Below are positions 5,954-7,986 of a DNA stretch of 7,986 nucleotides, piece by piece; positions within the stretch are counted from its first letter, which is position 1; each line of letters opens with the position of its first letter. The translations under genes were made by a program, and so were the position numbers. The stretch is from assembly GCA_013205415.1 (NCBI GenBank), contig JABMMY010000358.1:1-7986 (forward strand), read 5' to 3'. Source of the DNA: Deltaproteobacteria bacterium. GTDB taxonomy: Bacteria; Bdellovibrionota; FAC87; UBA2466. The notes beneath the pieces are model-generated. The model searched no databases and was not told where the DNA came from. It saw only the letters and a program-made list of their open reading frames with translations.

Positions 5954-6396
5954 TTTGAGTTTCTCTGTAGCCCCTTGGGAACGACACAGGTGCCACTAGC
6001 CTTCACTACGATGATCGGAGTTTTAAGCACCTGAGCTGCACTAGGAGCTACCTTCGGCTGGGGCTCAATTACCTTTTTTGCCGTAAACACCATTTTTCTA
6101 GAGGTGTTTCCCACTGCGGTGATCTCCCCTTCAATCTCCAGATAGTCCCCTCCATAAACTGGGGCTAAAAACTCGACATTGTCATAAGCGCAAAATAGAC
6201 CTTCGTCCCCGTCTAATCGAATCAGAAGCTCGGTGGCGACATCTCCGAAATATTCTAGCACCTTGCTTCCAGAGACTAAATTGCCTCCATAATGGGCGTC
6301 ACCATTTGAAACTCGCACTCTGAGTAAAGCCTTCAGGGGAGTTGCTTTAGGGTTTGTTTTTACGGAAGTACTGGATTTTTTAATCTTTTGTGCCAC
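5950..6396 (-). CDS. kal: 3-aminobutyryl-CoA ammonia-lyase homologue (hotdog fold)
   Basis: The core (residues 25-140) closely resembles Kal, which removes ammonia from L-3-aminobutyryl-CoA to give crotonyl-CoA in lysine fermentation. Diagnostic stretches are LRVRVSNGDAHYGGNLV (25-41), FGDVATELLIRLDGDEGLF (50-68), YDNVEFLAPVYGGDYLE (71-87), EGEITAVGNTSRKM (89-102) and SGTCVVPKG (134-142). The 148-aa form has about 24 extra Lys/Ser-rich N-terminal residues and a short basic tail. I choose GTG at 6396 because GGAGG (6405-6409) sits 8 nt upstream. The frame opens further to a TTG at 6468, but that TTG is the first triplet of a TTGACA -35 box and has no ribosome site. No other lysine-fermentation gene (kamA, kamDE, kdd, kce) is in view, so the physiological substrate could differ. 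It leads the operon with purM and purN. Confidence 0.85.
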   Translation of the reverse strand: MAQKIKKSSTSVKTNPKATPLKALLRVRVSNGDAHYGGNLVSGSKVLEYFGDVATELLIRLDGDEGLFCAYDNVEFLAPVYGGDYLEIEGEITAVGNTSRKMVFTAKKVIEPQPKVAPSAAQVLKTPIIVVKASGTCVVPKGLQRNSK

Positions 6397-6404
6397 TGAT
6401 GGAG

Positions 6405-6409
6405 CCTCC
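6405..6409 (-). promoter_or_regulatory. Shine-Dalgarno deciding the kal start
   Basis: Reading leftward, GGAGG (6405-6409) is followed by 8 nt and the GTG at 6394-6396. This is one of the best ribosome sites in the window and lies downstream of the predicted transcription start, so it fixes the kal start at 6396 rather than at the far-upstream TTG. Confidence 0.75.
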
Positions 6410-6439
6410 GATGAAGGGGTTAATGAGTAGGGCCTCGAG

Positions 6440-6468
6440 ATACTATCTGTGGGATAAAAAGCTGTCAA
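6440..6468 (-). promoter_or_regulatory. strong sigma70-type promoter for kal-purM-purN
   Basis: Reading leftward, a perfect TTGACA (6463-6468), a 17-nt spacer and TAGTAT (6440-6445, 4/6 match) form a near-ideal housekeeping promoter. Initiation is expected near 6433, giving a leader of about 37 nt to the GTG at 6396. No PurR-type operator or riboswitch could be fitted into so short a leader. Confidence 0.7.
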
Positions 6469-6549
6469 AGGGGGACGGGGCTAAAAGTAGTCTCATTGCA
6501 AGTTGCTAAAATCTCAAGAGTTTATGGGCCGATAATCCAGAAAATTTAC

Positions 6550-6578
6550 TTGACTATAGGTGTCCACTTTCCTACATT
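6550..6578 (+). promoter_or_regulatory. sigma70-type promoter for rplS
   Basis: TTGACT (6550-6555) and TACATT (6573-6578) are separated by 17 nt, matching consensus at 5/6 and 4/6. Initiation near 6585 would leave a very short leader of about 16 nt containing GGAG before the ATG at 6601. It lies back to back with the kal promoter, about 80 bp away. Confidence 0.6.
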
Positions 6579-6600
6579 GCGGCCCTTGGAGAACTAGAAG

Positions 6601-7038
6601 ATGCAGATTCAGATTTTAGAAGAGATTGGTAAATCACAAGAAAAAAAACGTCCCAATTTTAGAGTTGGAGACCGAGTGAACGTTTCCGTGCGATTAAAAG
6701 AGGGAGACAAAGAGCGTATCCAGGCCTTTAGAGGACTTGTGATCTCAAAATGTCCTAAGTCAGGTAGAGGTGTCGCCGCTACCTTCACCGTCAGAAAAAT
6801 TTCTGAAGGAGTGGGCGTAGAAAGAATTTTCCCAGTTCATTCTCCTTTCATTGAAAAGATTGAAATTGAAGCCTCCAGTGAAGTCAGACGTTCTCGTTTG
6901 TACTTCTTAAGAGAGCTCAAAGGTAAAAAGGCTCGCTTAAAAGAGACCGAGCGATTTGGAAAATCAATTACAGTTGAAGATGCACCTCCAGCCGTTGCTG
7001 TTAAAGAGGCGGAAGCTGCTCCAAAAACCGATAAGTAA
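6601..7038 (+). CDS. rplS: 50S ribosomal protein L19
   Basis: L19 sits at the 30S-50S interface of the ribosome. The family is matched over residues 1-115: an N-terminal helix, FRVGDRVNVSVRLKEGDKERIQAF (20-43), RGLVISK, the conserved FTVRKISEGVGVERIFPVHSPFIEKIE block (62-88), and VRRSRLYFLRELKGKKARLKE (94-114). E. coli L19 is 115 aa; this one is 145 aa, with an Ala/Glu/Lys/Pro-rich tail (about 120-145) that is probably disordered. The start ATG has GGAG about 10 nt upstream. In most proteobacteria rplS follows trmD; here it follows a divergent promoter region and has its own promoter, then runs into rnhB after 13 nt. Confidence 0.97.
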   Translation: MQIQILEEIGKSQEKKRPNFRVGDRVNVSVRLKEGDKERIQAFRGLVISKCPKSGRGVAATFTVRKISEGVGVERIFPVHSPFIEKIEIEASSEVRRSRLYFLRELKGKKARLKETERFGKSITVEDAPPAVAVKEAEAAPKTDK

Positions 7039-7051
7039 TCTCAAAGAGATA

Positions 7052-7669
7052 GTGAATCCACGTTGGAAATACGAGTCCGATTGTTTTGCACAGAACTATA
7101 AAATTATCGTCGGTGTCGATGAGGTAGGAATGGGCTGTTTAGCCGGGCCTGTGGTTGCCGCTGCTGTTATTTTAGATCCTAATGATATCCCTGAAGGGAT
7201 AGATGATTCCAAAAAATTATCGGCAAAAAAAAGGGAGCTCATTAGTATTGAGATTAAAAAAAGGGCCTTAGCCTTTAATATTGCCCACGCCACTACCCAG
7301 GAGATCGATACGATTAATATTTATCACGCCGCTAAACTCGCTATGAAACGGGCCATTGAAGGATTGAGTCTCAAACCCGATTTTATTTTAATGGATGGTC
7401 GAGGCACCTTAAATATTTCGACGCCCTGTTTAGCGATTGTAAAAGGGGACGGGCTCTCTTTTTCTATTGGAGCCGCCTCCATTATAGCTAAAGTGACTAG
7501 GGACCGGTTGATGGAGGAGTACGATCAAAAGATTCCTGGTTATGGATTTTCCAAACACAAGGGTTATGGCAGTGTCTTTCATCGATTATGTCTCATGGAA
7601 AAAGGCTCTTCAGAAATTCATCGGAAAAGTTTTTCCTGGACTCCAGTCGTGTCATCTAACTTAGAATAG
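7052..7669 (+). CDS. rnhB: ribonuclease HII
   Basis: RNase HII nicks DNA 5' of embedded ribonucleotides and removes RNA from hybrids. The 205-aa product has VGVDEVGMGCLAGPVVAAAVIL (20-41) with D23 and E24, DDSKKLS (51-57), FILMDGRG (111-118) with D115, VKGDGLSFSIGAASIIAKVTRD (130-151) with D133, and GYGFSKHKGYGS (163-174). The D-E-D-D set is complete, and the 18-residue spacing between the last two Asp matches bacterial RNase HII. I place the start at GTG 7052, 13 nt after the rplS stop, giving the usual N-terminus WKYE; AAAGAG lies very close upstream, so the site is not ideal. The frame is open back to a TTG at 6956 inside rplS, but that stretch encodes only out-of-frame tail sequence. rplS-rnhB-yraN is a common bacterial order. 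Confidence 0.94.
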   Translation: MNPRWKYESDCFAQNYKIIVGVDEVGMGCLAGPVVAAAVILDPNDIPEGIDDSKKLSAKKRELISIEIKKRALAFNIAHATTQEIDTINIYHAAKLAMKRAIEGLSLKPDFILMDGRGTLNISTPCLAIVKGDGLSFSIGAASIIAKVTRDRLMEEYDQKIPGYGFSKHKGYGSVFHRLCLMEKGSSEIHRKSFSWTPVVSSNLE

Positions 7670-7680
7670 CCTACTATCTA

Positions 7681-7896
7681 TTGCCTACCCCATCGACCGA
7701 AAGTCGCTCAGCCAAGTACAAAAAAAGGGCTATCTATTTTTGCAAATGGCATAAAGGCCTAGCGTTTGTCACTGCACCGTTAGCCGAACCTCTTGGGACT
7801 CAAAATTGCTTTCGTATCTTTCATGAATCACTCTTTATTAAAGTTAAAAAACATGAAATCTCAAACCACGACAAAACAAAAGGGGGATCTTTATGA
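7681..7896 (+). CDS. doubtful hypothetical 71-aa ORF between rnhB and yraN
   Basis: This frame starts at a TTG without a Shine-Dalgarno, 11 bp after the rnhB stop, and overlaps the first 44 bp of yraN in another frame. The middle part (FCKWHKGLAFVTAPLAEPLG, residues 20-39) reads like ordinary protein and uses common codons. I do not recognise it. The rnhB-yraN gap is 183 bp, wide for such an operon, so either this is a small extra gene, a remnant, or spacer. Other frames of the gap are closed. Confidence 0.3.
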   Translation: MPTPSTESRSAKYKKRAIYFCKWHKGLAFVTAPLAEPLGTQNCFRIFHESLFIKVKKHEISNHDKTKGGSL

Positions 7897-7986
7897 AAGG
7901 TGTGCCACAGCCTACTGCAGAAAAAAAGGATTTAAGGTTTTAGGAAAAAATTTAAGAATGAGTAGGGGGGAGATAGATTGTTTGGC
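7853..7986 (+). CDS. yraN: YraN/UPF0102 family protein, cut by the window end
   Basis: About 44 N-terminal residues are visible and match the start of the YraN family, a small predicted nuclease-fold (restriction-endonuclease-like) protein of unknown role. Seen are QKGDLYERCATAYCRKKGF (9-27), corresponding to the family's G-x-x-GE-x-A-x-x-YLxxKGY helix, KNLRMSRGEIDCLA (32-45), and the active-site-like GEID (39-42). ATG 7853 gives the usual length before the first helix; another in-frame ATG at 7823 is possible. Neither has a strong ribosome site. It follows rnhB, its common neighbour. The rest lies beyond 7986. Confidence 0.85.
   Translation, partial: MKSQTTTKQKGDLYERCATAYCRKKGFKVLGKNLRMSRGEIDCL

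Noticed and set aside
6956..7051. Upstream in-frame extension of rnhB starting at TTG
   Set aside because: It is the shifted reading of the rplS tail with no ribosome site and no RNase HII similarity.
7096..7293. Open frame on the - strand, 65 aa
   Set aside because: It is antisense within rnhB and only mirrors the DEVG/DSKKLS region.

Overview
This is an 8 kb stretch of an ordinary, compact bacterial chromosome. No IS element, prophage, CRISPR array, tRNA or rRNA is visible. Base composition is moderately AT-rich. The gene order rplS-rnhB-yraN, the short Lys/Arg-rich tails, frequent TAG stops and the absence of the CTAG avoidance common in proteobacteria point to a proteobacterium-like Gram-negative, possibly a Bdellovibrio relative (Bdellovibrionota). 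That placement is inference, not proof.

Layout from left to right: (1) 1-107 is an edge fragment, then a leftward spermidine-synthase-like methyltransferase (108-839). (2) A divergent 156-bp gap with likely promoters leads rightward to a variant RNase H (996-1535), which overlaps tail-to-tail with (3) a leftward two-gene unit: a degenerate M48/HtpX-like membrane protein lacking every zinc ligand, coupled by an ATGA overlap to a ZIP-family metal transporter. (4) Rightward, a coupled pair of hotdog-fold genes resembles HadA/HadB (FAS1-like/MaoC dehydratase). (5) 4035-4307 holds a possible 64-aa ORF and some inverted repeats. (6) A leftward operon kal-purM-purN runs from a very good sigma70-type promoter (TTGACA-17-TAGTAT). 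It links a 3-aminobutyryl-CoA ammonia-lyase homologue to two purine biosynthesis genes through 4-bp and 10-bp overlaps. (7) Divergently, rplS has its own promoter (TTGACT-17-TACATT) and is followed by rnhB, a doubtful 71-aa ORF, and the start of yraN, which is cut by the window end.

How they fit together: the right half is growth-related housekeeping (ribosomal protein L19, RNase HII, purine synthesis) fired from back-to-back promoters between 6440 and 6578. The left half is accessory metabolism and membrane functions. I found no convincing undescribed defence or mobile system. The most unusual items are the zinc-less M48 pseudo-peptidase coupled to a zinc/iron transporter, and the kal-purM-purN arrangement, where the longest open frame for kal starts inside its own -35 box. 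Several start codons needed correction: kal GTG at 6396, purN ATG at 4910, rnhB GTG at 7052, and possibly CTG at 3100 for the M48-like gene.
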